The notes: a model not told the origin generated them from the letters alone. Shown: positions 16,763 through 25,254, counted from the stretch's first letter. The stretch is 37,510 nucleotides of DNA from Victivallales bacterium (GCA_017548425.1 JAFZAB010000026.1:1-37510); one strand, 5' to 3'. Numbers and translations: made by a program.

Positions 16763-17740
16763 ATGCCTCTCATCGATCCATCATCCTATAAAGCTCCATT
16801 CCTCCTTGGGAACAAGCATCTTCAGACCATCCTGCCGAGCTATCTGCGTCATGAAACGGATATCGCGTACGACCGCGAACCATTCGCCACACCGGATGAT
16901 GATGTCATTCAGCTCGATTGGTCACGCGTCGGTTCGGACAAGTTGCTCATCATCAACCACGGCCTCTGCGGCCATACCCACCGCCACTACGTCCTCTCGC
17001 TTGTCAAAGCGTTCAACGCAAGTGGTTGGGACTGCCTGGCATGGAACTACCGCGGCACAGGCGCTTCGGACATCCATTACAAGCAGTTGAAATTCACGAC
17101 CAACAACTCCACGAACGAACTCAGCTGGGTTGTCAACCACGCCATTGAAAAAGGCCATTACCGCAGTGTCGCCCTCTCAGGCTACAGCATGGGCGGCAAT
17201 CTCGCCACCCTCTATCTCGCTCGTGATGCGGCACTTGTGCCGCCACAGGTCATCGGTGCCGCAGTCTTCTGCGCCGCCATCGATCTGCATGGCTGCACGG
17301 TCTCCCTTGACGATCCGTTCAACAAAATCTACACCAAACACTTCCTGAAAAAACTCATCGACATGGTTCGCGCCAAGCATGAGCAATTTCCGGACAAAGT
17401 CGATTTGTCGTATATCGACGGCATCAAAACCTTCCATGACTACGACAATCGCTACACGGCGCCGCTCGTCGGCTTCAAAGATGCAGATGACTACTACACA
17501 ACGGCTTCTGCAAGCCGTTATCTCGACAAGTTGAAACTGCCTGTGCTGATGGTCAATCCGAAAAACGATCCGTTTTTGGCGGGAGACTGCTATCCCGTCG
17601 AGTTCGCGAAACAAAGCCCCTACCTGTTTCTGGAGATGCCGGAATCAGGCGGCCACTGCGGTTTCATCACGCCTGGACGCAACAACCTCTGGTGGCCCGC
17701 AAAACGCGCTCTCGACTTTCTGAATCCACTCGTCAAGTGA
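16763..17740 (+). CDS. YheT-type alpha/beta hydrolase
   Basis: The 325-residue protein matches the YheT/ABHD1-3 group of alpha/beta hydrolases. N-terminal LLGNKHLQTILPSYLR is characteristic of this family, IINHGLCGHTHRHY forms the oxyanion region, and the nucleophile elbow is ALSGYSMGGNLA (Ser near residue 141). NPKNDPFL supplies the acid, and the late His lies in ESGGHCGFI. Members act on esters or lipids, but bacterial substrates are unclear. It begins 9 nt after the stop of the transglutaminase gene with no SD, so it is probably co-transcribed. There is no signal peptide, so it is cytoplasmic. Confidence 0.92.
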   Translation: MPLIDPSSYKAPFLLGNKHLQTILPSYLRHETDIAYDREPFATPDDDVIQLDWSRVGSDKLLIINHGLCGHTHRHYVLSLVKAFNASGWDCLAWNYRGTGASDIHYKQLKFTTNNSTNELSWVVNHAIEKGHYRSVALSGYSMGGNLATLYLARDAALVPPQVIGAAVFCAAIDLHGCTVSLDDPFNKIYTKHFLKKLIDMVRAKHEQFPDKVDLSYIDGIKTFHDYDNRYTAPLVGFKDADDYYTTASASRYLDKLKLPVLMVNPKNDPFLAGDCYPVEFAKQSPYLFLEMPESGGHCGFITPGRNNLWWPAKRALDFLNPLVK

Positions 17741-17771
17741 CCGCCTCACGGCTGATTTTCAGCCCTCCCGC

Positions 17772-17799
17772 TTGACTCCATCCATCAAGGCATTATCTT
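17772..17799 (+). promoter_or_regulatory. Possible promoter for the histidine phosphatase
   Basis: TTGACT, a 16-nt spacer and TATCTT precede the ATG at 17809 by about 10 nt. If used, transcription would start almost at the initiation codon, giving a leaderless or nearly leaderless mRNA. The gene has no SD at the right distance, which fits, but this is tentative. Confidence 0.35.
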
Positions 17800-17808
17800 T
17801 CACGTAAC

Positions 17809-18432
17809 ATGTTGCTCTATATCGTCAGACACGGCCAGACAGACTACAATATCATCCGGCGGATCCAAGGCCAGTCAAACTCCCAGTTGACGGATCTTGG
17901 CAGACAGCAGGCCGCCCTGCTCGCCAAACGCTTGGCGCATACGACGTTCAACGCCTTTTATACCAGCGATTTGGACCGCGCGATGGATACGGCCAAAACC
18001 ATCCATCCAATAGGCGATTTCGTTTTGGACAAACGACTCCGCGAACGCGCGTTCGGCCAGTGGCAAGGCCTGAACTACATGGAAATCAAAAAGGAATTTC
18101 CAGAACTGATCAGCCGATACGAATCGTATGATCCGACGTTCGCCCCGCCCGGCGGCGAATCATGGAACCAAATGCGCGAACGCGCCAAATCGTTCATCGA
18201 CGATATGGCCAGCCGCCATGCAAACGACGATACCGTGCTCGCCGTCTCGCACGGCGGTCTCATCAAGGCCATCATGGCCGTCGTCTGCGATCCGGAGCTG
18301 AAGCTCCCCGGTCTGCCGACGCCGACAGGGCCAGTGGACAATACGGCAATCACCAAGTTCACCTTGCTGAACGGCAAATGGCGGCTCAATGTCTGGAACG
18401 ACACAGCCCATTTGGAAGACAATTGGAACTAA
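17809..18432 (+). CDS. Histidine phosphatase (phosphoglycerate mutase-like)
   Basis: The 207-residue protein belongs to the histidine phosphatase superfamily, GpmB/CobC branch. The phosphorylated His lies in YIVRHGQTDYN (His8), the second catalytic His in AVSHGGLIKAI, and the proton donor Glu in LRERAFGQWQGL. Such enzymes remove phosphate from sugar phosphates, cobalamin precursors or nucleotides, and sequence alone does not pick one. It starts 68 nt after the YheT-type gene; a small GGCTGA hairpin between them lacks a T-run. It is followed by tatA, with which it has no known functional link. Confidence 0.9.
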   Translation: MLLYIVRHGQTDYNIIRRIQGQSNSQLTDLGRQQAALLAKRLAHTTFNAFYTSDLDRAMDTAKTIHPIGDFVLDKRLRERAFGQWQGLNYMEIKKEFPELISRYESYDPTFAPPGGESWNQMRERAKSFIDDMASRHANDDTVLAVSHGGLIKAIMAVVCDPELKLPGLPTPTGPVDNTAITKFTLLNGKWRLNVWNDTAHLEDNWN

Positions 18433-18485
18433 CTAATAATCAATAATTTATTCACGTATAGAACACTAACCACAGGAGAACAACA

Positions 18486-18743
18486 ATGTTTGGCATGGGC
18501 ATGGGCGAATGGCTCATTATCTTTCTGATCATCCTGCTCCTCTTCGGCGCAAAACGCCTCCCCGAAATCGCACGCTCTCTCGGCAAGGCCACCAATGAAT
18601 TCAAAAAGGCCAAAGATGAACTGACCAGCTACACGGAAACGCCGTCGCAGTCGCAACCGCCCCAACAGCAGTATCAGCAGCCGCCACAGCAACAGCAGGC
18701 CGCGCAACCGCCGCAGAGCAACAACAACCAGCCACAGGCTTGA
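18486..18743 (+). CDS. tatA: Twin-arginine translocase subunit TatA
   Basis: TatA forms the pore-like assembly that carries folded proteins across the inner membrane with TatC. The 85-residue protein has the typical N-terminal helix (MGEWLIIFLIILLLFG), the hinge FGAKRLPEIARSLGKA and an amphipathic helix with FKKAKDEL. The last 35 residues are a Gln/Pro/Asn-rich low-complexity tail unlike the usual acidic or basic tail. A good SD (AGGAG) lies before the ATG. tatC follows after 12 nt. No TatB-like gene is present, so this is probably a minimal TatAC system with a bifunctional TatA. Confidence 0.95.
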   Translation: MFGMGMGEWLIIFLIILLLFGAKRLPEIARSLGKATNEFKKAKDELTSYTETPSQSQPPQQQYQQPPQQQQAAQPPQSNNNQPQA

Positions 18744-18755
18744 CGGTGATTTGCC

Positions 18756-19817
18756 GTGGATGAAATCGACGATCCCAAACTGTCGTTAATCGACCATCTG
18801 GAAGAGCTGCGGAAGCGTATTTTCGTCATGCTCTACGTCACGGTGGCCATGTACGTGCCTGGCTTCTATCTAGCCAAGCCCGCCATCGAACGACTGCAAC
18901 TATACGGCTGCCCGCCAGACACGGAACTCGTCTATACGGGGCCGATGGACTGGTTCTTCACGCAGCTCGCCATGGGGCTCGTCTTCGCCTTGCTGTTTGC
19001 TTCACCCATTATTGCCTATCAGATTTGGAAGTTTGTCGCGCCTGCTCTCTTCAAACATGAACGTGTCGCCATCTCCCGCGTATCCGGCTTCAGCTGTTTC
19101 CTGTTTCTCTTTGGCATCGCATTCGCGGGACTGTTCATTTTTCCGGCGATCATGCGCTTCTCCTACGGCATGGCGACAAACAGCATCAAACCGTTGCTCA
19201 CCGTCAATTCGGTCGTCTATCTCGCCGTCATGCTCATGCTGGGCTTCGGCGTCATGTTCCAACTGCCAATTGTCATCTTCTTCTTGGCGCTATCCGGCCT
19301 CGTCTCGATAGACACGATTCGCAAATCACGACCGTATTTCATCGTGATCATTTTCATTGTGTCGGCCATCATGACGCCGCCGGACATCATCTCCCAAATC
19401 GCGATGGCGTTGCCATCATGGCTTCTCTTTGAAATCAGCCTCCTTTTCGCACGAGCCGCGTTGCGCAAGAAAAAGGCGAAAGAAGAAGCAGAAGAAGCGG
19501 AAAGGCAACAAGAAGAATTGGCGGCAGCGGAAAATAATGCTCCGTTGCAACCGACTGAAACAACGCCACCTCCAGAAAACGGTGCCGTCGCGGCGTCATC
19601 GACGCCGCCCGTCATTCCGAATCCAATTTATAAAGATCCCGCTGAAGACACGACATCGTACGAAGAATACATGGACGATGAACGATACACGGACTCTCCA
19701 GAAGACATCTACGCCTATCAGCAGACTTCCGTTGACCAATCGCCCACGGAGAAGCAAGTTCGCATCCGCAACATCACGCCTGCCAGACATTTCCGCAAAC
19801 GCGGCGGCAGGAAATAA
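18756..19817 (+). CDS. tatC: Twin-arginine translocase subunit TatC
   Basis: TatC recognises twin-arginine signal peptides and starts folded-protein export. The N terminus has the signature LSLIDHLEELRKRIF, and six transmembrane segments follow within residues 20-235, including the conserved PxxxFxxG region (FVAPALFKHERV). The protein is 353 residues, about 100 longer than usual: after residue 235 there is a charged coiled segment (RKKKAKEEAEEAERQQEE) and a disordered acidic, Pro/Thr-rich tail ending in RKRGGRK. The start is a GTG, 12 nt after the tatA stop; the nearby ATG at 18760 is out of frame. Coupling to tatA is likely. Confidence 0.94.
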   Translation: MDEIDDPKLSLIDHLEELRKRIFVMLYVTVAMYVPGFYLAKPAIERLQLYGCPPDTELVYTGPMDWFFTQLAMGLVFALLFASPIIAYQIWKFVAPALFKHERVAISRVSGFSCFLFLFGIAFAGLFIFPAIMRFSYGMATNSIKPLLTVNSVVYLAVMLMLGFGVMFQLPIVIFFLALSGLVSIDTIRKSRPYFIVIIFIVSAIMTPPDIISQIAMALPSWLLFEISLLFARAALRKKKAKEEAEEAERQQEELAAAENNAPLQPTETTPPPENGAVAASSTPPVIPNPIYKDPAEDTTSYEEYMDDERYTDSPEDIYAYQQTSVDQSPTEKQVRIRNITPARHFRKRGGRK

Positions 19818-19828
19818 AAGCTACAAAA

Positions 19829-19856
19829 GCCCCCAAAGCACTTTAGCTTTTGGGGC
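19829..19856 (-). terminator. Likely terminator between tatC and the converging operon
   Basis: An 11-bp stem with one mismatch (GCCCCCAAAGC/GCTTTTGGGGC) has a 6-nt loop. Read on the minus strand it is followed by TTTTGTAGCTTTT, so it fits best as the end of the minus-strand operon; it may also stop tatC transcription. Confidence 0.65.
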
Positions 19857-19886
19857 AATCTATCCAGAATATCCAGAACTTCCAGT

Positions 19887-20843
19887 TTACCGCTTCAATC
19901 TGGTGATTTCGCCGTTCAATTTCTGGCGTTCCAGCTTCAATTTGCGCAATTCATCCGCGATTCGCTTGCTTTCCGCCTTGCGGCGTGCATTTTCAGCGGC
20001 TTGCTTGGCTTGAGCCGCGCGAGCCGCCGCATCGTCCGCTGAATCAAATGCGGGCGTGACCGCGACAGGACGCAACACTTGCTGATGCTTCGTCTCCAAA
20101 TCATGGATTTTGGCATTCAAGGCATCGACTTTCGCCTCCACGGCGCGAATAGCAGCCTTCTTCGCTTCGTCGAGTTTCGCTTTCTCCTCCGCGATCTTCG
20201 CGACTTCCTCTTCCTCCTGCTTCACGCGTTCTTCGATTTCCGACAGCTCTTTGGCCGCCTCTTCAGCCTTTTTCTGCGCAAGTTCCACCGCCTGCGCGGC
20301 TTCCTTCGCCTTCGCTTCGGCCTCCTCCTTGCCTTTCTTCTCCGCGGCGGCTTTCTCCTCCGCTGCCTTCATGGCCGCTTCCGCGGCCTTACGGGCTTCT
20401 TCCGCCTTGCGGACTTGCTCCGCCGCCGCTTCCCGCGCGGCCTTCAATTCCTCTTCTTTAATGGCCAGCTTGCGCTCCGCCTCCGCCTTGTCGCGCTCAT
20501 CCTGCGACATGCCGCTCAGCGACTGCAATTCCTTTTCAAGCTTCTCCGCCTCCGTCTTCTCCTCTTCGTCCTCTTCTTCATCCTCTTCCGTGGCGGCGGC
20601 GGGCTTCGCGGTCGTCTGCCGCGTCACAACCACAGGCATATCAGGAACTTGCGGGGCTTCCGCATCCAAAACTTCCGCATCATCCTTCACCGTTCCATAG
20701 CGATATTCCTTCTCAATCGGCACGGCTTTCTTCTTCGCCTCAGCCTTCTGCTGAATATGACGATAGGCCAAGAAGCCACCGCCGCCCAACAACAGAATGA
20801 AGACCAAAAGAACGATAATTGATTTGACACTTCCTGAACTCAT
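19887..20843 (-). CDS. Single-pass membrane coiled-coil protein (TolA-like composition)
   Basis: The 318-residue protein has a short cytoplasmic N terminus, one transmembrane helix (about residues 7-28, IIVLLVFILLLGGGGFLAY), an acidic Glu/Asp-rich stretch (about 83-105), and then a very long Ala/Glu/Lys-rich helix (about 110-260) and a second coiled segment at the C terminus. The composition recalls TolA domain II, but no TolA C-terminal domain or Tol genes are present, so I do not name it. ATG 20843 is preferred because GAGGT lies 7 nt upstream; a TTG at 20879 overlapping the trmB stop is possible. Low complexity makes homology searches unreliable. Confidence 0.75.
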   Translation of the reverse strand: MSSGSVKSIIVLLVFILLLGGGGFLAYRHIQQKAEAKKKAVPIEKEYRYGTVKDDAEVLDAEAPQVPDMPVVVTRQTTAKPAAATEEDEEEDEEEKTEAEKLEKELQSLSGMSQDERDKAEAERKLAIKEEELKAAREAAAEQVRKAEEARKAAEAAMKAAEEKAAAEKKGKEEAEAKAKEAAQAVELAQKKAEEAAKELSEIEERVKQEEEEVAKIAEEKAKLDEAKKAAIRAVEAKVDALNAKIHDLETKHQQVLRPVAVTPAFDSADDAAARAAQAKQAAENARRKAESKRIADELRKLKLERQKLNGEITRLKR

Positions 20844-20875
20844 GGATGGGACCTCTTCCTCTGAATCGTTTTCTT

Positions 20876-21451
20876 TCAACCGACCAGACGCCAGTTCACA
20901 TGTTGGACTTTCTTTCCCTGACTAAGCCACAACTCTTCAAAATCCGTCTTGATATCCGCGACATCGTCGCTCGCGCCATCCGCCCTCTCAAACCATGACA
21001 GCTGTCCGACGAATCGATGCCACGCTTCAAAATACGGGGCATGGTCGGTTGACATGTGCAGAATTCCGCCGGGCTTGAGCACCCGCCGGAGACGGCACAG
21101 GAAATCCGAACATACCAGCCGTTTCACTTCATGCTTGTCCTTCGGCCAGGGATCCGGACACAGCAGATGGATGCGGTCGATGCACTGCGGCGGCAGTTGG
21201 AACGCAATCATCTCCAGGCTGGATGCCCGAAGCAACCGCAAGTTCGTCAGACCGCCACGCTCGACCTTGCGGTCCAGACGGCGCAATCTGCCAAGCATCA
21301 CATCGTTGCCCAACACAAGACGCTCCGGATAGCGGCGCGCCAAGGCAAGCGTGAACTTGCCTTTGCCGCAGCCCATGTCCAGTTCCGTGATTCCGGACTC
21401 GCTCTGCGGCAGTTCCAACTGCGCCCATGTATTGGTCAAAAACGTAATCAT
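20876..21451 (-). CDS. trmB: tRNA (guanine-N7-)-methyltransferase
   Basis: TrmB methylates G46 in the tRNA variable loop using SAM. The 191-residue protein has the SAM-binding motif ELDMGCGKGKFTLALA (about residues 23-38), NLRLLRASSLEM, the family signature LCPDPWPKDKHEVKRLV, GGILHMSTDHAPY and a C-terminal TDFEELW. It is slightly short at the N terminus compared with E. coli TrmB, which carries an extension. I chose ATG 21451; a GTG at 21463 that overlaps the aminotransferase stop as GTGA is an alternative that adds four residues and would indicate translational coupling. Confidence 0.94.
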   Translation of the reverse strand: MITFLTNTWAQLELPQSESGITELDMGCGKGKFTLALARRYPERLVLGNDVMLGRLRRLDRKVERGGLTNLRLLRASSLEMIAFQLPPQCIDRIHLLCPDPWPKDKHEVKRLVCSDFLCRLRRVLKPGGILHMSTDHAPYFEAWHRFVGQLSWFERADGASDDVADIKTDFEELWLSQGKKVQHVNWRLVG

Positions 21452-21459
21452 CGCCGCCG

Positions 21460-22644
21460 TCACCCTTTGCGCAATGACGCGACAAATGTTTCCATCCGAT
21501 CCATCGCCGTTTCGATGTCCGAAATCGACGACGCATAACTGCAACGCACGAACCCTTCGCCGCATTCGCCAAACGCCGTGCCAGGCACGACGGCGACATG
21601 CTGTTCCTGCAGCAGACGCGTCGCGAACGTCATCGAATCCAGCCCCGTTGAACGGATGCATGGAAAAGCGTAGAACGCGCCGTTCGGCATGAAGCAGTTC
21701 AGCCCCATGTCGTTCAGCCGTTTCACAATCACGTTGCGCCTCTGACGATACTCCTCCAACATTTCGTCCCGCCCAGCCGCGCCGTTCTGCAACGCCTCCA
21801 AAGCCGCCGCCTGAACCATGCTGGACGCGCACATGATCGAATACTGATGGACCTTCATCATCGCCTCGATGATGTCATTCGTCGAACATGCGTAGGCGAT
21901 ACGGAAACCCGTCATGGCGAACGCTTTACTGAAGCCGTTCAGCAAAACCGTCCGTTCCTTCATGCCTGGCAGCGACGCAATGCTCGGCGACCGATCCACA
22001 TAGCTTAACTCTTCATAAATTTCATCACTGACGACCAAGAGGTCATGGCGAATCGCGAAATCCGCCAAGGCCGCCTTGTCGGCGGCCGTCAACGTCGCAC
22101 CTGTCGGATTGTTCGGATAGTTCAGCAGAAGCACACGCGTCTTCGGCGTCACTTTCGCTTCCAAATCAGCAATTTGCACGACAAAATCATATTCTGCACG
22201 CGTCTCCACGGCCACTGGCACGGCATGGCACATGCGGATCGTTGGACTGTATGACACATATGACGGCGACGGATACAGCACTTCGTCATCGGGGCTCAGG
22301 ACGGCCCGCAACAGAATGTCCAGCCCTTCGCTAACGCCAACCGTCACAATGCATTCGCCTTTTGGATCGTAGTCGCCGCCGAAACGCTCTTTCACATAAC
22401 GGCAGATCGCCTTCCGCAGACGGATGTCGCCCAAATTGGACGTATAGTGCGTAACACCTTTGTCCAACGCGTAAATCGCCGCCTCGCGGATATGCCACGG
22501 CGTGACGAAATCCGGCTCGCCGATACCCAAACTGACCACGTCGTCCATCGCGTTGACCAGTTCAAAGAAGTCGCGGATCCCGCTACGAGGCAACGCCGCG
22601 ATGTGCGGCGCCACCCAACTACGGCACGATCTTGAGGCGTTCAT
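21460..22644 (-). CDS. PLP-dependent class I/II aminotransferase
   Basis: The 394-residue protein is a fold-type I aminotransferase of the AspC/AlaT-like group. Visible motifs are SLGIGEPDF near the N terminus, YTSNLGDIRLRKAI, NYPNNPTGATL (cofactor and substrate carboxylate contacts), VVSDEIYEEL (Asp to the PLP ring nitrogen), and the Schiff-base lysine in NGFSKAFAMTGFRIAY (Lys240). The conserved C-terminal Arg lies in FVRCSYA. Aspartate, alanine or aromatic specificity cannot be told apart. ATG 22644 is supported by a GGAGGAGGTGAGGAG stretch just upstream. It overlaps the end of the Lrp-type regulator gene by 26 nt, suggesting coupled translation and amino-acid-responsive control. Confidence 0.93.
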   Translation of the reverse strand: MNASRSCRSWVAPHIAALPRSGIRDFFELVNAMDDVVSLGIGEPDFVTPWHIREAAIYALDKGVTHYTSNLGDIRLRKAICRYVKERFGGDYDPKGECIVTVGVSEGLDILLRAVLSPDDEVLYPSPSYVSYSPTIRMCHAVPVAVETRAEYDFVVQIADLEAKVTPKTRVLLLNYPNNPTGATLTAADKAALADFAIRHDLLVVSDEIYEELSYVDRSPSIASLPGMKERTVLLNGFSKAFAMTGFRIAYACSTNDIIEAMMKVHQYSIMCASSMVQAAALEALQNGAAGRDEMLEEYRQRRNVIVKRLNDMGLNCFMPNGAFYAFPCIRSTGLDSMTFATRLLQEQHVAVVPGTAFGECGEGFVRCSYASSISDIETAMDRMETFVASLRKG

Positions 22645-23116
22645 TCTCCTCACCTCCTCCGTTCAGCGTGATGCCCGCTTCCTTGTACTTCTTCAGCATG
22701 AAATACGTAGCCGTCGATTTCACGCCATTCTGGCAGGACAGCTTGGACGCCACGAACGACGCGATCTCCTGCAGGCTTGATCCAACGACTTCCAGACGGA
22801 GATCATAACGCCCCGAAACCAAATAGACGGAACGCACTTCCGGAAACTTTCCAAGCCGCTCCGCAATCTTGTCGAAGCCTGTATCGCGCTCCGGCTGAAC
22901 CTCCACTTCGATGATGGCCCGCACTTCGCTGCTTTTCGCCAAATCGCTGACAATCGCGGAGTAGCCCATGATGACATGCTCCTTCTCCAGTTCGCCAATC
23001 AATGCGGCGACCGTATTTTCATCGCATGACAGCCTTTCGGCGATTTCCTTCGTGGGAATCCGCGCATTCCGTTCCAGCAACGCCAGAATCTTCGTCTTTA
23101 ATTCATTCCGTTCCAT
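22619..23116 (-). CDS. Lrp/AsnC-family transcriptional regulator
   Basis: The 165-residue protein has an N-terminal winged helix-turn-helix (about residues 3-55; IPTKEIAERLSCDENTVAALI) and a C-terminal RAM/ACT-like ligand domain (about 65-145; VRAIIEVEVQPE and VYLVSGRYDLRLEVVG). Lrp-type proteins bind amino acids and control their metabolism, which suits the aminotransferase it overlaps. The start ATG 23116 has AAGGA about 7 nt upstream; the ATG just before it (23119) is also possible, while an upstream ATG at 23158 would add 14 residues untypical of the family. The C terminus (NGGGEENERLKIVP) extends past the usual end, and its codons double as the SD of the next gene. Confidence 0.92.
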   Translation of the reverse strand: MERNELKTKILALLERNARIPTKEIAERLSCDENTVAALIGELEKEHVIMGYSAIVSDLAKSSEVRAIIEVEVQPERDTGFDKIAERLGKFPEVRSVYLVSGRYDLRLEVVGSSLQEIASFVASKLSCQNGVKSTATYFMLKKYKEAGITLNGGGEENERLKIVP

Positions 23117-23154
23117 CATCTTCCTTCTTATTCCAAAAGCGTAGTCAACCATCG

Positions 23155-23790
23155 TCACTTCTGGACGACGGGTATCTTCAGTTTCTGTCCCACGAAAATC
23201 GTGTCGTTCTTCAAGTTGTTGATTTGACGCAACGTCGAAACCGGAACGCCAACCGCTTGCGCAATCAGGCTCAAGTTGTCGCCACGTTTCACTTCAATCT
23301 CCTTGTAGCTGCCCACGTAGGCGGGCGGCGGTGGAGGCGCCTGACGACGCGCGGCCGCCGCGCTGGCCGCGTTCGCAACCGCGCTCGCGTTCGACGCGAC
23401 TTTGTCCAACTTGCTGATTTCGGCCGCCATGGAGCCGACGGCGCTCTCCAAATCCTTATGGCGCGAAATCTTCTCGCTTTCCAACGCTTTCCGCAACTGC
23501 TCCAAGCGCATGCTCAAGTCTTTTTCAATCCCTTGAATCCGAGTCTCTTGCATCGTCAGCATCTTCTGCAGTTCCGCAATCTGCGCATCTTTCGCCACAT
23601 TTTCCTGCGCCATCACCGTAATACGATCCAACAGCACTTTCTGGTCTTCCTGCAAAATACGCATATCCGCCCGAAGTTGCGCAAAATCACGGACAAGCGA
23701 ACGCATATCCTGCCCGTTCGCCACATGCACCGCGCCCATCACGATCAACGCCAACAGGCCAGCCCGAATCACATTGATTTTCATCTTCAT
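23155..23790 (-). CDS. Exported coiled-coil protein with C-terminal LysM
   Basis: The 211-residue protein has a signal peptide (about residues 1-25, ending HVANGQ), a coiled coil (about 28-125, for example LVRDFAQLRADMRILQEDQK), an Ala-rich linker with a Pro run, and one LysM domain (about 165-210; VKRGDNLSLIAQAVGVPVST and IFVGQKLKIPVV). LysM binds peptidoglycan, so the protein probably tethers or organises something at the cell wall. ATG 23790 follows GGAG by 6 nt; the 28 upstream in-frame residues are basic and have no support. It is the promoter-proximal gene of a five-gene leftward run. Confidence 0.88.
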   Translation of the reverse strand: MKMKINVIRAGLLALIVMGAVHVANGQDMRSLVRDFAQLRADMRILQEDQKVLLDRITVMAQENVAKDAQIAELQKMLTMQETRIQGIEKDLSMRLEQLRKALESEKISRHKDLESAVGSMAAEISKLDKVASNASAVANAASAAAARRQAPPPPPAYVGSYKEIEVKRGDNLSLIAQAVGVPVSTLRQINNLKNDTIFVGQKLKIPVVQK

Positions 23791-23880
23791 GTCTTTCTCC
23801 AGTATGGACGCATCCTTCGTCCTGCGCCTTTTTCTCTTTTTTTCCGTCGTTCTGTTTGAATACGACAAAAACAAACCTAT

Positions 23881-23886
23881 TATTAT
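23881..23886 (-). promoter_or_regulatory. Extended -10 promoter for the LysM-Lrp-aminotransferase run
   Basis: On the minus strand the sequence reads TGCTATAAT, a perfect extended -10 element (TG-N-TATAAT), about 85 nt before the LysM start codon. No strong -35 is seen, as is common for extended -10 promoters. Confidence 0.7.
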
Positions 23887-23904
23887 AGCACGTTTTTCCT
23901 TATG

Positions 23905-23910
23905 GTATAA
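23905..23910 (+). promoter_or_regulatory. Extended -10 promoter for rsmB
   Basis: TGGTATAAT, a perfect extended -10, lies about 90 nt before the rsmB ATG. It faces away from the similar element at 23881-23886, so the two promoters share the same 30 bp. Confidence 0.7.
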
Positions 23911-24001
23911 TAACTCATCAATGTTTTATATTAAAAACTGTCAATAACCTGCCGTTATTGGAAACAATATCAAAAAAACAACCATTCTCTGACAAAATCG
24001 C

Positions 24002-25237
24002 ATGAAAATCGATCTCGCCGCAACTCTTTCCCGCATTTTCGCCATGCTTGACAATCTTGGAGCCGCCAACAGCCCTTCCGATCTGACGGACTCCAAGCTC
24101 GAACAAAATCTCCTTCTCACAATCAGCCGTCATCAGAACGCGATGGACTGGCTTGTTGACCAGCATGCCACGGGAAAAGTCCGTCCGCGCACACGGAAGG
24201 TCCTCCGCTGGGCGTTGGCGGAAATCGTCTTCCTGTCGGGCGTTCCCGCCCCGCATGTCGTCGATGCCGCCACATCGTTTGTGAAACGCCGCCATTCGCC
24301 GCAGGAGGCCGGATTCGTAAATGCATGTCTCCGAGCCATCTGCGCTGATTTGGAGAAGAAAGACCATTTCTTCGACAACGCGCCGCGACACATTCAGCTC
24401 CGTCTTCCGGAAATCCTCTGGAACCGTTGGAAGGAACAGTTTGGAGATGAAACGTCCGAACGTATTGCCAACGCCCTGCTCGCTCCGGCGGACACGTTTC
24501 TCCGCCTTCGCGAATATCCGCCGCAGCAACCGCCCAAAGACATCAAAGGTGTCATTTCTGTCGAATCGCCGGAATGGGCCCCGAACACGAAAATCTACAA
24601 ATTGGACCGCAAGGCCCACGTGTCCATTGCGGACGTATTTAGTTCCAATGCAAGATTCTACATACAGGATCCCGCGACTTTGCTCGCTCCGTCGCTTCTC
24701 GCGCCCAAGCCCGGCGAAGTTGTCGCCGATTTGTGTGCCGCGCCTGGCGGCAAGTCCGTCTTGTTGGCGGAATCGCTGAAAGACACGGGCGTTCTCTATG
24801 CGTATGATATTGCAGAATCGAAACTTGCGAGGTTGCAGGAAAATCTGAAAGGCTTCTCCTGCATATCTGTTGCGCAAATGGACGCCACGCAATTCCAGTC
24901 GCCGACGCCGCTGGACGCCGTCTTACTGGATGTTCCATGCTCCAACACAGGCGTCCTCCGCCGCAAGCCGGACGCCAAATGGACGTTCGACCTCAAGAAA
25001 CTTTCGGAACTCACCGCCATCCAATCGCAAATCCTCCATCAGGCTTCGCTGGCCCTCAAACCAAATGGCCGTCTCGTTTACAGCACATGTTCCATCGAAC
25101 CGGACGAGAACGACTTGCAGATAAAAGCCTTCCTCCAATCCCATCCGGATTTCACGCTTGTCAAGAAGCAACTCATCCTGCCGGATGAAAATCACGACGG
25201 CGCCTTCGCCGCCCTCCTGCAGAAAAAACAAACGTGA
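24002..25237 (+). CDS. rsmB: 16S rRNA (cytosine-967-C5)-methyltransferase
   Basis: RsmB methylates C967 of 16S rRNA. The 411-residue protein has an N-terminal NusB-like RNA-binding domain (about residues 1-130, with RPRTRKVLRWALAEIVFL and AGFVNACLRAIC) and a Rossmann methyltransferase domain. The SAM motif is VVADLCAAPGGKSVLLAE (about 240-257). The two cysteines of RNA m5C enzymes are present: Cys313 in LLDVPCSNTGVL (release) and Cys363 in VYSTCSIEPDEN (nucleophile). The C terminus is short. There is no SD. Its own extended -10 promoter lies upstream and a terminator follows. Confidence 0.94.
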   Translation: MKIDLAATLSRIFAMLDNLGAANSPSDLTDSKLEQNLLLTISRHQNAMDWLVDQHATGKVRPRTRKVLRWALAEIVFLSGVPAPHVVDAATSFVKRRHSPQEAGFVNACLRAICADLEKKDHFFDNAPRHIQLRLPEILWNRWKEQFGDETSERIANALLAPADTFLRLREYPPQQPPKDIKGVISVESPEWAPNTKIYKLDRKAHVSIADVFSSNARFYIQDPATLLAPSLLAPKPGEVVADLCAAPGGKSVLLAESLKDTGVLYAYDIAESKLARLQENLKGFSCISVAQMDATQFQSPTPLDAVLLDVPCSNTGVLRRKPDAKWTFDLKKLSELTAIQSQILHQASLALKPNGRLVYSTCSIEPDENDLQIKAFLQSHPDFTLVKKQLILPDENHDGAFAALLQKKQT

Positions 25238-25254
25238 GAATAAAACACGTTCAG

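Noticed and set aside
17750..17764. Small hairpin GGCTGA/TCAGCC after the YheT-type gene
   Set aside because: The stem is only 6 bp and no T-run follows, so it is not a convincing terminator.
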